A stretch of DNA of 64,000 bases from Aquimarina macrocephali JAMB N27 (GCF_000520995.1 NZ_JACA01000023.1:116529-180528), one strand, 5' to 3'; positions 1 to 8,647 are shown, numbered from the stretch's first letter. Program-made: numbers and translations. Notes: generated by a model not told the origin, from the sequence alone.

Positions 1-570
1 GAACAAACAACAGACGGAGATAAATCACTGATTGTTTTTAATAGTCCAAAAGACGTGAAAGGAACCTCGACATTAACTTTTACACATAAAATTGGAGCAG
101 ATGATCAATGGCTTTTCTTACCTTCAATCAAAAGAGTAAAAAGAATATCTTCTAATAATAAATCCGGTCCTTTTGTAGGTAGTGAGTTTGCATACGAGGA
201 TCTTTCTTCGCAAGAAGTAGAAAAATACGGTTATAAATTTCTGGAAGAAAAAGGAAATTTATTGATGGTAGAACAAGATCCGGTTGATCCAAAATCTGGT
301 TACACAAGAAGAATTGTTACTTACAATAAAGATAAAGGATATCGAATAGAAAAGGTTGAATTCTATGATCGCAAAAATTCACTGCTAAAAACACTTAACT
401 ACAGTGACTATAAATTATATAAAGGGCAATTCTGGAGAGCATTAACCCTTCATATGGTAAATCACCAAAGTAATAAAGAAACCGTACTAAAATTTAGTGA
501 CTATAATTTTGAGGCAGCACTTGCCGATGAAGATTTTACGCAAGTTGCTCTTAAACGAGCAGGGCGATAA
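1..570 (+). CDS. LolA-like outer-membrane lipoprotein-sorting family protein (5' end outside window)
   Basis: The reading frame is open from base 1, so the N-terminus lies upstream of the window; about 189 residues are visible. The text resembles the LolA-like fold of the outer-membrane lipoprotein-sorting family (PF17131/DUF1329 type): beta-rich, with a QWLFLPSIKRVKRI stretch, a later GYKFL strand and a C-terminal F.DYNF...L.DEDFTQ segment. Proteins of this family are periplasmic and often sit next to RND/MMPL exporters and outer-membrane barrels, where they are thought to carry lipids or lipoproteins. Here two small membrane ORFs and a barrel follow within 400 bases on the same strand, which fits. 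I infer an RND gene just upstream. The family is fairly sure, the cargo unknown. Confidence 0.75.
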   Translation, partial: EQTTDGDKSLIVFNSPKDVKGTSTLTFTHKIGADDQWLFLPSIKRVKRISSNNKSGPFVGSEFAYEDLSSQEVEKYGYKFLEEKGNLLMVEQDPVDPKSGYTRRIVTYNKDKGYRIEKVEFYDRKNSLLKTLNYSDYKLYKGQFWRALTLHMVNHQSNKETVLKFSDYNFEAALADEDFTQVALKRAGR

Positions 571-580
571 ATCTAAATAA

Positions 581-796
581 ATGAAATACACAAGGCTCAG
601 TCTGTTATATCCTATAGTAGTTCTTTTGGTTACTGGATTTTTATTGTTATCACGACCTGGTCTTGTGTTTTCCCTTATGCAAAGTAATACCACATACCCA
701 TCTGAACTTGCAAATTTATTGGGAATGATTTTTTTAGGATTTGGGTTTTTGATGATTCTTATTTATAAGTATCAGGTTCAAAAAATATACAAATGA
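581..796 (+). CDS. small two-helix membrane protein
   Basis: This is a 71-residue protein starting 10 bases after the LolA-like gene. It has two hydrophobic segments, at about residues 7-23 and 46-62, with a short polar loop between them and a basic C-terminal tail (YKYQVQKIYK). I do not recognise a family. The position inside the envelope operon and the close spacing support a real gene, probably an inner-membrane subunit. Its TGA stop overlaps an ATG (ATGA at 793-796). The same frame then stays open for another 55 codons after the stop, so this may be the first half of a longer protein (see next entry). Confidence 0.6.
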   Translation: MKYTRLSLLYPIVVLLVTGFLLLSRPGLVFSLMQSNTTYPSELANLLGMIFLGFGFLMILIYKYQVQKIYK

Positions 797-964
797 TCCA
801 TAGTAATACGGATTTTTTTTAGCCTTTGCTCAATTGGATTGTATTACGTGTATCAAAACCCGCTTTTTATTGCTTTACTTTTTATCATCCTTATTGGAGT
901 ATTGATCACAATTCTTGGTCTGGTTAAAGATCAGGAAATAAAAAAACTAATACATGAAGATTAA
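793..964 (+). pseudogene. small membrane protein gene with interrupted reading frame
   Basis: Frame 2 from 797 to 964 encodes a convincing membrane protein: two hydrophobic helices around a YVYQNP turn, then a charged tail ending IKKLIHED. It has no ordinary start codon. Two readings exist. An ATG at 793 overlaps the preceding stop (ATGA), but its frame meets TAG at 820; dropping one T from the run of eight at 813-820 would restore the frame (about 56 residues). Alternatively it continues the 581-796 frame through the TGA at 794, giving one 127-residue, four-helix protein. The end overlaps the next gene's start by 11 bases, as expected of a live operon member. Sequencing error, mutation, slippage or readthrough cannot be told apart here. 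Confidence 0.5.
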
Positions 965-2162
965 ATTTATCTATTGTATAATTCTGCTACTATGCATTGG
1001 TAATACAATATATGCTCAAAACGAAAAACCTAAAAAGGTAAATCACGATTTTGAGTTAGAATTAGAAGGAGAATATCGCTATTTCTATGATAATGCTCTT
1101 TTTGAAGATCAGGAAGATCATTTTCCTTCTCTGGCAATACGACCAGAATATAAAGCCGAATGGAATGCCGGATATGAAAGTATTAACTTTAAAGGTTTTT
1201 TTAGGCTAGACGTCGATGATGGGCGAACACATTGGGATATACGCGAACTATACTATCAAAAAGCTAAAAAAAACTGGGAATTTAACCTCGGGCTTAAAAA
1301 GGTCTATTGGGGCGTCGCCGAAAGTAATCACTTAGTAGATATCATTAATCAAACCGATGCCGTTGAAACTTTTGACGGTGAAGAAAAATTAGGTCAACTT
1401 ATGGCCCAGTTTACATGGATTACCGAAAAATTTGGAACTTTTGATTTCTTTTATCTCCCCTATCATCGTAAACGTACCTTCTCTGGCAAAAAAGGAAGAT
1501 TGCGGTTCCCGGTAGTAATTGATAAAGATGACCTGGGATATGAAAGTAGTGCAGAAGAATGGAGACAGGATGTTGCTTTTCGCTGGAAACACTATTTTGA
1601 TATTTTTGATATTGGCATCTCTCATTTTTACGGAACCGGTAGAGAGCCTCTTTTTGTATTTGATACCACAGGAAATATCAATGCCTTTTATCCCGTAATA
1701 CATCAAACTGGTCTGGATTTACAGATTACCCATAATGCTTTTTTATGGAAACTAGAATCTATTTATCGCAATGCAGATGCTCAGGATTTCTTTGCTATGG
1801 TAGCTGGTCTCGAGTATACATTCTCTAATATCGATGGAAATGGACTTGATATAGGTCTTTTGGGTGAGTATTTGTATGATGAACGAGACGAATTGGCACT
1901 AAATGCATTGCAAAATGATGTATTCTTCGGAAGCCGTATTGCTTTTAATGACACCCAGGATACATCAATATTAATTGGAGGGATTGCTGATCTAGAATCT
2001 AGCACTACAATTTTTAGCCTCGAAGCATCAAGGCGTTTTGGCAGTACTTGGACTGCAGCAATTGAAGCTCGTATTTTTAATGAAATTGATGATAATGAAT
2101 TGATCTTATCAAATTTTAGAGAAGATAGTTTTTTTAGAATTTCTATTTCTAAATATTTTTAA
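954..2162 (+). CDS. outer-membrane beta-barrel protein of the RND/LolA-like cluster
   Basis: This 402-residue protein has a signal peptide (about residues 1-21, ending IYAQ) followed by alternating beta strands and a C-terminal FRISISKYF, the aromatic end typical of outer-membrane barrels. The composition and genomic setting recall the DUF1302-type barrels that accompany DUF1329/LolA-like proteins and MMPL exporters in other bacteria; that link is from family knowledge. The start overlaps the upstream small ORF by 11 bases, suggesting translational coupling. The probable role is the outer-membrane end of a lipid or hydrophobe export route. The exact family is not certain. Confidence 0.65.
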   Translation: MKIKFIYCIILLLCIGNTIYAQNEKPKKVNHDFELELEGEYRYFYDNALFEDQEDHFPSLAIRPEYKAEWNAGYESINFKGFFRLDVDDGRTHWDIRELYYQKAKKNWEFNLGLKKVYWGVAESNHLVDIINQTDAVETFDGEEKLGQLMAQFTWITEKFGTFDFFYLPYHRKRTFSGKKGRLRFPVVIDKDDLGYESSAEEWRQDVAFRWKHYFDIFDIGISHFYGTGREPLFVFDTTGNINAFYPVIHQTGLDLQITHNAFLWKLESIYRNADAQDFFAMVAGLEYTFSNIDGNGLDIGLLGEYLYDERDELALNALQNDVFFGSRIAFNDTQDTSILIGGIADLESSTTIFSLEASRRFGSTWTAAIEARIFNEIDDNELILSNFREDSFFRISISKYF

Positions 2163-2172
2163 AATAAAATAA

Positions 2173-2204
2173 AAAAGCCATCCTTAGTTAACAGGATGGC
2201 TTTT
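2173..2204. terminator. bidirectional terminator between convergent genes
   Basis: An 11-bp perfect stem (AAAAGCCATCC with GGATGGCTTTT) encloses a 10-base loop. A-rich and T-rich flanks lie on both sides, so it can end both the barrel gene (+) and the M57 peptidase gene (-). Confidence 0.85.
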
Positions 2205-2237
2205 ACAAAAAGTTCAAAGCTTTTCAATAACTAATTT

Positions 2238-3089
2238 TTAGTATAGGTAGTTTAAAGCAGTTCTATCTCTGCTACTAAATTCTCCATTTTCATTACCCGA
2301 GAAACAAGAAATCATAATAGAAGCAGTATCTAAACCACTCTGACCCCAACGATTTGCTGTAGGTGTACCAGGAATATGAATAGCTCCTATACCAGCAGCT
2401 CCTTCATTACTACCATCACATCTTCTTTTAGCATAATCAGTATGTCTGAATCCTACGCAATGTCCCATTTCATGAGTCATTAAATGCTCCATAACATTAT
2501 TATTTAAACTGTTACTACCTGCATTAATCTGAATCCACTTATATGGTCTTCCACCACTAGGGAAACCTGCAGATCCTCCTGCTCCAGAAGCACCATTGTT
2601 ATATACTACCATATCAGCACTTGTAGATGCCGCAAAAGATAGTGTAAAATTTAATGTATTATTTAATGCATTATAATTGTTAACAGCCCACTGAAGTCCT
2701 GTACGCATTTTACTGGTTAAAGCATATCCAGATCCCGTATATCCAATAATGCTAATATTTCTATTACCACTAGATACAAGGTTATTAGTTCTGTACTGCT
2801 TGTTACCATTGTCTACTTCAGCAAGTTTTTGTTCTGCTAATTTATTGATTGCCAAAATAAGATCGCTAGATTGTATAGCTTCTTCTACTGACCCATCAGG
2901 ATGTTTTACCGTTACATATTTTGCTCCAAAATCATTAACTCCTGCATCATGTAATGCCTGGATATGAGCTTTAGAAAGTTGTTCTGTAACAGCTTCTGGT
3001 TGTGTTTCGTTAGAAACTTCTTTTTTTTCACAAGATGTAGTAAATCCTGCAACGATAGCGCAAAGCGCCAATACTTTGATTTTTTTCAT
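2238..3089 (-). CDS. M57-type zinc metallopeptidase lipoprotein
   Basis: This is a 283-residue secreted protein. Residues 1-20 form a lipoprotein signal with lipobox FTTSC (Cys20). The zinc site is HEMGHCVGFRH (His206, Glu207, His210, His216), the extended HExxHxxGxxH pattern of metzincin-like peptidases, and a SIMIS Met-turn lies further on. The region before the catalytic domain (YVTVKHPDGSVEEA) matches the M57 group annotated in Bacteroidota as dual-action HEIGH metallo-peptidase. It should be anchored in the envelope or cell surface and cleave proteins; substrates are unknown. It stands alone, convergent with the barrel gene and separated from clpS by 548 bases. Confidence 0.85.
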   Translation of the reverse strand: MKKIKVLALCAIVAGFTTSCEKKEVSNETQPEAVTEQLSKAHIQALHDAGVNDFGAKYVTVKHPDGSVEEAIQSSDLILAINKLAEQKLAEVDNGNKQYRTNNLVSSGNRNISIIGYTGSGYALTSKMRTGLQWAVNNYNALNNTLNFTLSFAASTSADMVVYNNGASGAGGSAGFPSGGRPYKWIQINAGSNSLNNNVMEHLMTHEMGHCVGFRHTDYAKRRCDGSNEGAAGIGAIHIPGTPTANRWGQSGLDTASIMISCFSGNENGEFSSRDRTALNYLY

Positions 3090-3637
3090 TTTAATTAAGT
3101 TGAATTTGTGTAGTTATTAAAACTAAAAATAGAGTAGTTAAGCCCTATTTTAAATACAATTATGTAGAAAGCTTTGAACTTTTCTAAATTTTTGCGGTTT
3201 GAAGATATGATATTTTTTTTGAAAAATAAGTTAATTTTTTGAACTATTTATTGCAAATACGGTAAAACCGTAAGATTCTTCTAAAGAAAATGCGAAAAAA
3301 GCAATTTTCAAATAACACAAAAAATCGATCAAATACACAATTCTCGTGTCCAGTCAATATGTTAACAAAGTGTTAAAGCAAGAGATTACTAAGGATGTTA
3401 AAGAAAACTTAATTAAATATAGGAAGCGCGAGGTGTAGAAGGTTTTTTCCTACATATCATAAAGTTTCGATTTCAAAAATTCATATTTTAAATATTTAAC
3501 AAAAATCAAAAAAACATACTTATAAAAAACAATATTAGTACTTAATCCATTCTGAAAAACACAATTTAAGGCATAAAAAAAGTCCATAATATGGACTTAT
3601 AATCTTATAAATGGCATAAATTTTTATCTGCATTCGG
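3090..3637. other. long intergenic region without a gene
   Basis: These 548 AT-rich bases separate the M57 gene from clpS, both on the minus strand. They contain the clpS terminator (3580-3598). I see no credible ORF or RNA gene and no clear TAnnTTTG promoter for the peptidase, although its promoter must lie here. Confidence 0.5.
3580..3598 (-). terminator. clpS terminator
   Basis: An 8-bp perfect stem (AAGTCCAT with ATGGACTT) and 3-base loop, followed on the minus strand by a run of T. It lies 40 bases past the clpS stop. Confidence 0.8.
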
Positions 3638-3913
3638 TCACACAATCTCTGCACTAAGGCCTGCATCTAATAATTTAGAACACCTTGGCACCAATTCTTC
3701 ATAAACACCTGTTTTTACAGTACATTTCCCCTTATAATGAACTAACATAGCACATTGCTCTGCCTGCACCGGTGTATGTTCACAAGTATAAATTAGAGTT
3801 TCTATAACATGATCAAATGTATTCACATCATCATTATACAAAACAATCTCACTATTGCTTTGATCAACAGATTTTTCTAAAACTTCTTCTAAAACTTTCT
3901 CCTGGGTACTCAT
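3638..3913 (-). CDS. clpS: ClpS, adaptor for the ClpAP/ClpCP protease
   Basis: This 91-residue cytoplasmic adaptor recognises N-degron substrates and hands them to a Clp ATPase. The N-end-rule pocket signature YNDDVNTFDHV is present (Asn27, Asp28, Asp29), as is the conserved MLVHYKG (His59) that also contacts the substrate N-terminus. The first 20 residues are a variable, mobile extension, as in other ClpS proteins. Length is normal. It is the last gene of the tpiA-prmA-clpS stretch but has its own candidate promoter and terminator. No clp ATPase gene is nearby. Confidence 0.95.
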   Translation of the reverse strand: MSTQEKVLEEVLEKSVDQSNSEIVLYNDDVNTFDHVIETLIYTCEHTPVQAEQCAMLVHYKGKCTVKTGVYEELVPRCSKLLDAGLSAEIV

Positions 3914-3933
3914 AAGGGGGTAATTGTTTTATG

Positions 3934-3941
3934 CAAATATA
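3934..3941 (-). promoter_or_regulatory. candidate clpS promoter -7 element
   Basis: The minus strand reads TATATTTG, a full match to the Bacteroidota -7 box TAnnTTTG, 21 bases before the clpS start. The -33 position shows no good TTTG, so strength is doubtful. Confidence 0.5.
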
Positions 3942-3975
3942 ATAACTTAGAGTATTATATGCATTAATAAAAAGA

Positions 3976-4815
3976 TTATTTTAACTCATAAGATGCTGCT
4001 ATCCAATTATTTCTATCGATGTTTTCTATAAAACCAAGATGATTCTTTTTACATTCTTCTGTAACTATATTTAAATCTTCTTTATAAAACCCGCTCAAAA
4101 ATAATTTACCATTAGGATTTAAGCATTTTACATACTGTTGAATATCATTTAGCAGTATGTTACGATTAATATTAGCGATAATAACATCATAGCTTTTTCC
4201 TGGCAAAAGTGAGGCATCACCTTCATAAACAGTAATATCGTCACAATTATTGCGCTCTACATTTTCTATGGTATTTAAATAACACCAATTATCAATATCA
4301 ATAGCATCTGTTGGTCCAGCTCCTCTCATTTTAGCAAGAATTGCCAAAACCCCAGTACCACAACCCATATCCAATACTGTTTTATCGTTTAGATCTGTTT
4401 TCAAAATATGCTGGATCATCATGTGCGTAGTCTCATGATGCCCCGTACCAAAAGACATTTTGGGTTCTATAATAATATCATATTTTGTATTTGGTTTTTC
4501 ATGAAACGGTGCTCTTACACTACAGATATCATCAACTACAATAGGGTTAAAATTCTTTTCCCATTCTTTGTTCCAGTTTATTTGCTCTATTTCTTCAATA
4601 GTGTATTGTATATCAAACTCTCCAGAATTTAATACATAAATGCCTTCCAAAATATTTTCATCCCACTCTGTACTCTGAATAAAAGCGTTAACTCCATTTT
4701 CGGTTTCTACAAAGCTTTCGAATCCAACATATCCTAACTCTGCGATTAATATTTCTGTAGCTGGTTGTAATGGTGAAACCTTAAAATAATACCCAATGTA
4801 TTTTGTATTTGACAT
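3976..4815 (-). CDS. prmA: Ribosomal protein L11 methyltransferase
   Basis: PrmA uses S-adenosylmethionine to trimethylate ribosomal protein L11. The 279 residues show an N-terminal substrate-recognition domain, a linker with the family signature EPKMSFGTGHHETT (117-130), and a Rossmann methyltransferase domain with SAM-binding motif I VLDMGCGTGVLAI (147-159). Further on, ANINRNIL matches the catalytic-loop position of the family. Length is typical. It lies downstream of tpiA on the same strand but has its own candidate promoter, and a terminator separates the two. Confidence 0.93.
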   Translation of the reverse strand: MSNTKYIGYYFKVSPLQPATEILIAELGYVGFESFVETENGVNAFIQSTEWDENILEGIYVLNSGEFDIQYTIEEIEQINWNKEWEKNFNPIVVDDICSVRAPFHEKPNTKYDIIIEPKMSFGTGHHETTHMMIQHILKTDLNDKTVLDMGCGTGVLAILAKMRGAGPTDAIDIDNWCYLNTIENVERNNCDDITVYEGDASLLPGKSYDVIIANINRNILLNDIQQYVKCLNPNGKLFLSGFYKEDLNIVTEECKKNHLGFIENIDRNNWIAASYELK

Positions 4816-4835
4816 ACTGATCTTTTATTATTTTG

Positions 4836-4843
4836 CAAAGTTA
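4836..4843 (-). promoter_or_regulatory. candidate prmA promoter -7 element
   Basis: The minus strand reads TAACTTTG, matching TAnnTTTG, 20 bases before the prmA start. A TTTG is present about 23 bases further upstream, longer than the usual 19-base spacing. Confidence 0.5.
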
Positions 4844-4885
4844 CTCTTTTACCTTAATGCTGGTACCAAAGTAAGTCTTAATAAA

Positions 4886-4916
4886 AAAGCACCCCATCTT
4901 GTCATGGGATGCTTTT
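4886..4916 (-). terminator. tpiA terminator
   Basis: A 13-bp stem with a 5-base loop lies just after the tpiA stop. One pair is G-U on the minus transcript but C-A on the plus, so the structure fits termination of minus-strand transcription. A T-rich tract follows. Confidence 0.8.
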
Positions 4917-4933
4917 ATGTATTCTGTTAATTC

Positions 4934-5686
4934 TTAAATAGCGTTTACTATTGCAGTAAAATTCTCTGCATCTAATGAAGCTCCTCCTATTAACCCTCCA
5001 TCTACATCAGTTTTTGCAAAAATTTCCTGAGCATTATTCGGTTTTACACTTCCACCATATAAGATAGAAACCTCATCAGCAATTTCCTGATCATAGGCAT
5101 TAACTATGGTTTTTCTAATAAACGCATGCATTTCCTGAGCTTGCTCTGGAGATGCCGTTTCTCCGGTTCCTATTGCCCAAACAGGCTCATACGCAAGGAC
5201 TACATTTTTCCAGTCTGCTTTATTTATATGAAAAAGACCATTTTTTAATTGCTGTTCTACAACAGAGAAATGATTATCGCCTTTTCGATCTTGTAATTCC
5301 TCTCCAAAACAGAAAATTATAGTCATTTTATGTTGTAATGCAGTATTAACTTTTTTAGCTAATAATTGATCTGTCTCTCCAAAATAAGCTCTACGCTCAC
5401 TATGTCCCAAAATTACAGTCTCTACTCCAATACTTTTAAGCATATCTGCAGAAATTTCTCCTGTATATGCACCATTTTCTGCTTCATGCATATTTTGTGC
5501 AGCAACAGTAATCCCAGAGGGCTTTAAAACTTCAGTTGCACTATACAAGTTGGTAAATGTAGGTGCTACAATAATTTCTGCTTCAGACGATGCTTTAAGT
5601 TTGGATTTTAACTCAGATAGCAATGTCTTGGTTTCTGCCAGATTCTTATTCATCTTCCAGTTTCCGGCTACAATTTTTTTTCTCAT
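4934..5686 (-). CDS. tpiA: Triosephosphate isomerase
   Basis: This glycolytic TIM-barrel enzyme interconverts dihydroxyacetone phosphate and glyceraldehyde 3-phosphate. All catalytic elements are visible in 250 residues: NWKMN with Lys11, ILGHSERR with His95, the YEPVWAIGTG loop with Glu166, and the phosphate-binding LYGGSVKP (about 209-214). Length is standard. It follows the permease gene by 63 bases on the same strand. I see no sign of fusion or truncation. Confidence 0.97.
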   Translation of the reverse strand: MRKKIVAGNWKMNKNLAETKTLLSELKSKLKASSEAEIIVAPTFTNLYSATEVLKPSGITVAAQNMHEAENGAYTGEISADMLKSIGVETVILGHSERRAYFGETDQLLAKKVNTALQHKMTIIFCFGEELQDRKGDNHFSVVEQQLKNGLFHINKADWKNVVLAYEPVWAIGTGETASPEQAQEMHAFIRKTIVNAYDQEIADEVSILYGGSVKPNNAQEIFAKTDVDGGLIGGASLDAENFTAIVNAI

Positions 5687-5749
5687 TAATTTAAAATTTA
5701 CGTTTTTGGTTAATAGTGTGGTTATATATTACTAGTAATTATTAATAAC

Positions 5750-6823
5750 TCAAACCCTAATTCTCGGGTCAAGCCATCCATAGATAATATCGACAAATAT
5801 ATTGATTAGTATAAACATAGTTGCTATCACTAACACAGCTCCCATTATTACAGGAAGATCCGACGTGTTTAAGGCGTTTACAATCTCTTTACCCAATCCG
5901 TTCCATCCAAATATATACTCTACAAATACTGCTCCGGCAAGCATAGATGCAAACCAACCTGAAATTGCAGTAACAACCGGGTTTAATGAATTTTTTAAAG
6001 CATGTTTTCTTATCACCTGAAACATCGAAAGTCCTTTTGCCTTTGCTGTACGAATATAATCTTGTCCCATCACCTCGAGTAATGAATTACGCATTAGCTG
6101 AGACACGACAGCAAGTGGTCGTATTCCTAAGACAACTGCAGGGAGAATTAGATTTTTCCACTGTATATAGCTCCCTTCACCAAAATCATCTACTTCATAT
6201 AAACTACCGGTCATATTTAAATTGGTAAATTCTTGTAATACATATCCAAACAACCAGGCAAAAATAATTGAACTAAAAAAAGAAGGAACACTCATTCCTA
6301 AAGTACTCAATAACTGAATCAACTTATCTGGCCATTGATCTTTGGTCATAGCGCTTATAACCCCTAATAAAATCCCTATAACTATCGCAATACATATAGC
6401 AAAAACAGCAAGAATCCCGGTATTGGGAAGCGTTTCTTTAATTACTTCACTTACTTTTTTACCATTCTTTTGCAATGATTCTCTTAAATATGGAAACTTA
6501 AGTATCGTAACAACATCTCCTGTTTTAAATAATTGATTTCCTTTATGCTTTTTAGTCTCAAAATATGAAAAATCATCAGGGTTTGTACTATGAAATGATA
6601 TAGGAGAAAGATCATTGATATAATATAGATACTGCATTGATAATGGTTTATCAAAACCATATTTCTTTCTCACATTTTTTAATTGCTCTTCGGTCTCATT
6701 TTGCCCGAGCATCATCTGTGCAGGATCACCAGGAAGAATTGTAAATAATAAAAAAATAACAGTCACCACTCCCAATAAAGTAAGCAAAGCATATCCTATT
6801 TTACTAATGAGATAACTGCCCAT
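5750..6823 (-). CDS. ABC transporter permease, DppB/OppB type, without visible partners
   Basis: This is a 357-residue inner-membrane permease. It starts with the DppB N-terminal helix (residues 9-30) and the TILPGDPAQMMLG segment, has a soluble, probably periplasmic stretch (about 32-130), then five further helices. The EAA loop that docks on the ATPase is at about 252-285 (YIRTAKAKGL), and the C-terminus YGWLDPRIRV is typical. DppB normally pairs with a DppC permease, an ATPase and a binding protein; none is adjacent. The start overlaps the upstream gene's stop by one base (TAATG), indicating coupling with the DoxX fusion gene. Substrate unknown; peptide or nickel are family precedents only. 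Confidence 0.85.
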   Translation of the reverse strand: MGSYLISKIGYALLTLLGVVTVIFLLFTILPGDPAQMMLGQNETEEQLKNVRKKYGFDKPLSMQYLYYINDLSPISFHSTNPDDFSYFETKKHKGNQLFKTGDVVTILKFPYLRESLQKNGKKVSEVIKETLPNTGILAVFAICIAIVIGILLGVISAMTKDQWPDKLIQLLSTLGMSVPSFFSSIIFAWLFGYVLQEFTNLNMTGSLYEVDDFGEGSYIQWKNLILPAVVLGIRPLAVVSQLMRNSLLEVMGQDYIRTAKAKGLSMFQVIRKHALKNSLNPVVTAISGWFASMLAGAVFVEYIFGWNGLGKEIVNALNTSDLPVIMGAVLVIATMFILINIFVDIIYGWLDPRIRV

Positions 6824-8487
6824 TATTGATTAGAGTTTTCCTTAATTTTTTTTACTTCTTCTAGTGTATATGCTTTGTATGGAACACCTAAAAGACGTTC
6901 ACTATATTCTTCTATTGTTTCTGTAAAACCAACTTCTTTTCTTCTTTTATTTACAGATTCCGGATCTTTAATCGGCCATATTAAAGGGATTGGTTTTTTG
7001 CTATTAGAATTCAAAGTCATGCCTTGTGTACCATAAACCTGTTCTAATTCTTGTTGCATTAGATATCGATCTTCCATCATTGCTACCGATGCCATATCCA
7101 GTTCACCTTTTTGTCCGGCTTCTTTTATAAGAGGTAAATACTCTCCAATCTTATCCGAATGTTGAATCACCAACCATGCAGCTATATTTGTCCCTTGACC
7201 AACCAAAGTTTTACCCGGATAGCCATACTTTTTAAAAACTTCTTCTACAAATATTGTATTGGTACTATCAACTATTTTTTGTTCTTCCCAGGAAATTCCC
7301 CCAGAACTTCTTCCTTCCTGATCCAACTTCATAATACTGTCCAGCTGTGCTTTTAGTATTACATTAATTTTAGGTTTTGAAGGCTCTACCGTTTCCAGGT
7401 TAAGTTTTTCTGCATCATTCCAGTGTAACTTTTTTACTATCGTTCCTTTTTTAAGTTTTACAATCCCCGGATTAGATCGCAATATCGTTTTTAATGCTGT
7501 CTCATCGGTTGTATAAAAATCAAAATCAAGGTTATATTGTTGTTGCACCTGTGCTATGTCTTTTGGTGTAGAAGCTGTAAGACCAATTACATCATATCCT
7601 TGAGATATAGCTTTATTAGTGATTTCTTTTATTGCATAAAATCCTTCTGCTTCACTTTTAGACAAGTTATACGTTACAATCAATATCAGATTTTCTTTTT
7701 CGAGAAATTCTGCTGTATAATCCGTATCATTTTTTTCTATTGCAAAGTCATGAATCGGGGGCTCATAGCCTTCATTTACTGTCTTGGTTTCAACTTCGAT
7801 AAATTTACCTTCTACTTTGGGGTAATCTCCACTAGTGGTAATAATTTTCTCCTCTCCGTTAACATCAAATTTCCAGTGATAAGCAAACTCTGCTTTTGGA
7901 GCTCCTTCTGGAATCTCCATCCCTTCTTGGATATTGACTCCTTCTTTATATGCTCTAAAATCAAAAGCTGGTAAATGCATTAAAACATAATATGCAAAGC
8001 CCAAACAAGCAGTAAAAGTTGCAAAAACAACCCATTTATGAGTTGCAAAAGGTTTAAGCGGTGTTATATATTTTCTTCCAAAGAACAATATCAATATTAA
8101 AACTAGTAAAATCACATCTTTGGTAAAGGATTCCCAAGGAGTTAAGGGTAATGCATCACCAAAACACCCGCAATCTGTAACTTTATTAAAATACGCCGAA
8201 TAAAAAGTAAGAAACGTAAAAAAGGCTATCATTAATAATAATGACCACACTGTAAACTTTGGCAAATACCCTAATAACAATGTAATACCTAATACGATTT
8301 CAAAAATCACTAAAAAAATCGCTATTAATAATGCAAAGGGAATTAAAAATTCTAAGTTAAGTACACCTTCACCAAAGTACTCCTGAAGCTTATATGAAAA
8401 CCCTACAGGGTCATTAAGTTTTATAAACCCAGAAAACAGGAAAAGTGCTGCTACAAATATTCTTGAGAAAGAAACCAATATTTTCAT
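6823..8487 (-). CDS. DoxX/BT_3928-family membrane protein fused to a C-terminal DUF6624 domain
   Basis: This 554-residue protein has a DoxX/MauE-like membrane part with four to five helices (residues 5-170), including a CGC pair (Cys106, Cys108) in KVTDCGCFGDA. A periplasmic section follows, whose 265-355 stretch looks thioredoxin-fold (a VTYNLSKSEA turn, then strands ending GTIVKKLHWND) but lacks a CxxC. BT_3928-family proteins usually end about there. This one continues with about 180 residues that read as DUF6624: KKYGYPGKTLVG (419-430), AWLVIQHSD (437-445), YGTQ, and DPE.VNKRRKEVG. The protein may handle redox or quinone chemistry in the envelope; that is inference. It is the first half of a TAATG-coupled pair with the permease. 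Confidence 0.8.
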   Translation of the reverse strand: MKILVSFSRIFVAALFLFSGFIKLNDPVGFSYKLQEYFGEGVLNLEFLIPFALLIAIFLVIFEIVLGITLLLGYLPKFTVWSLLLMIAFFTFLTFYSAYFNKVTDCGCFGDALPLTPWESFTKDVILLVLILILFFGRKYITPLKPFATHKWVVFATFTACLGFAYYVLMHLPAFDFRAYKEGVNIQEGMEIPEGAPKAEFAYHWKFDVNGEEKIITTSGDYPKVEGKFIEVETKTVNEGYEPPIHDFAIEKNDTDYTAEFLEKENLILIVTYNLSKSEAEGFYAIKEITNKAISQGYDVIGLTASTPKDIAQVQQQYNLDFDFYTTDETALKTILRSNPGIVKLKKGTIVKKLHWNDAEKLNLETVEPSKPKINVILKAQLDSIMKLDQEGRSSGGISWEEQKIVDSTNTIFVEEVFKKYGYPGKTLVGQGTNIAAWLVIQHSDKIGEYLPLIKEAGQKGELDMASVAMMEDRYLMQQELEQVYGTQGMTLNSNSKKPIPLIWPIKDPESVNKRRKEVGFTETIEEYSERLLGVPYKAYTLEEVKKIKENSNQ

Positions 8488-8647
8488 CTACGTATATATT
8501 TATTTTTTCAAAAAGTCAATATAGAATCAATGTAATAACTATTTTAATTATCTGTTCTTCATATTTTGACCATAATATTTTAGTATAATCTGCACAAGAT
8601 AATATGATTAATTCTTGTTCCTTTTAGTTTAACAGTATTTTATATAT

